Below are positions 5,716-5,716 of a stretch of DNA of 5,716 bases, piece by piece; within the stretch, counting starts at the first letter, position 1; each line of letters begins with the position of its first letter. The stretch comes from Dictyoglomaceae bacterium (GTDB taxonomy: Bacteria; Dictyoglomota; Dictyoglomia; Dictyoglomales; Dictyoglomaceae). The notes beneath the pieces are model-generated. The model saw only the letters and a list, made by a program, of their open reading frames with translations, did not search any database and was not told the DNA's origin. The stretch spans positions 1 through 5,716 of the forward strand of contig JAPYWU010000093.1 of the NCBI GenBank assembly GCA_028276205.1, read 5' to 3'. A program made the translations under genes and the position numbers.

Positions 5716-5716
5716 A

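Noticed and set aside
5692..5716. Start of a plus-strand gene (MKRMIQNS...) at the right edge
   Set aside because: Only eight codons are visible, the AGGA 11 bases upstream is weak, and it overlaps the minus-strand open frame; there is too little to call.

Overview
The window looks like chromosomal DNA of a low-GC (about one third G+C), thermophilic, saccharolytic bacterium with an outer membrane. Dictyoglomus fits best. This is an inference from AT-rich codon use, strong GGAGG-type ribosome binding sites, Firmicutes-like glycoside hydrolases, and a small outer-membrane beta-barrel gene that a monoderm would not need. No marker gene here proves the genus.

Layout, left to right. (1) 2-877 (+): the C-terminal part of an FtsX-family ABC transporter permease that runs in from the left edge. 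(2) 878-942: a short gap with a good extended -10 promoter. (3) 943-1383 (+) and 1402-3063 (+): two genes 18 bases apart. The first encodes a secreted protein of about 126 mature residues that reads as an eight-stranded outer-membrane barrel. The second encodes a lipoprotein glycoside hydrolase of family 44 (endo-beta-1,4-glucanase or xyloglucanase). They probably form one transcript, which ends at a perfect 11-bp hairpin at 3071-3098. (4) 3116-3844 (+): an RsuA-type 16S rRNA pseudouridine synthase, a housekeeping gene starting just after that hairpin. (5) 3845-3914: a 70-base gap between converging genes. (6) 3915-5420 (-): a cytoplasmic family-39 beta-xylosidase (XynB) with its own elaborate promoter at about 5452-5520. 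That region holds a perfect TATAAT, an upstream A/T tract, a LacI-type palindrome core and a larger inverted repeat flanking the -10. (7) 5557-5715 (-): a 52-codon open frame entering from the right edge, perhaps the tail of another gene, which I cannot identify.

How the parts may work together: the surface or periplasmic GH44 would cut beta-glucan or xyloglucan chains outside the cytoplasm. The cytoplasmic GH39 would release xylose from imported xylo-oligosaccharides. The barrel protein may sit in the outer membrane near the GH44. The two hydrolase genes lie on opposite strands with a housekeeping gene between them, so they are separate transcription units that may respond to different sugars. 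I see no CRISPR array, tRNA, rRNA, complete mobile element or defence system. The main points worth a second look are the barrel plus GH44 pair, the structured xynB control region, the possible exchange of xynB with Firmicutes, and the hairpin before rsuA. I found nothing I would call a wholly new biological system.
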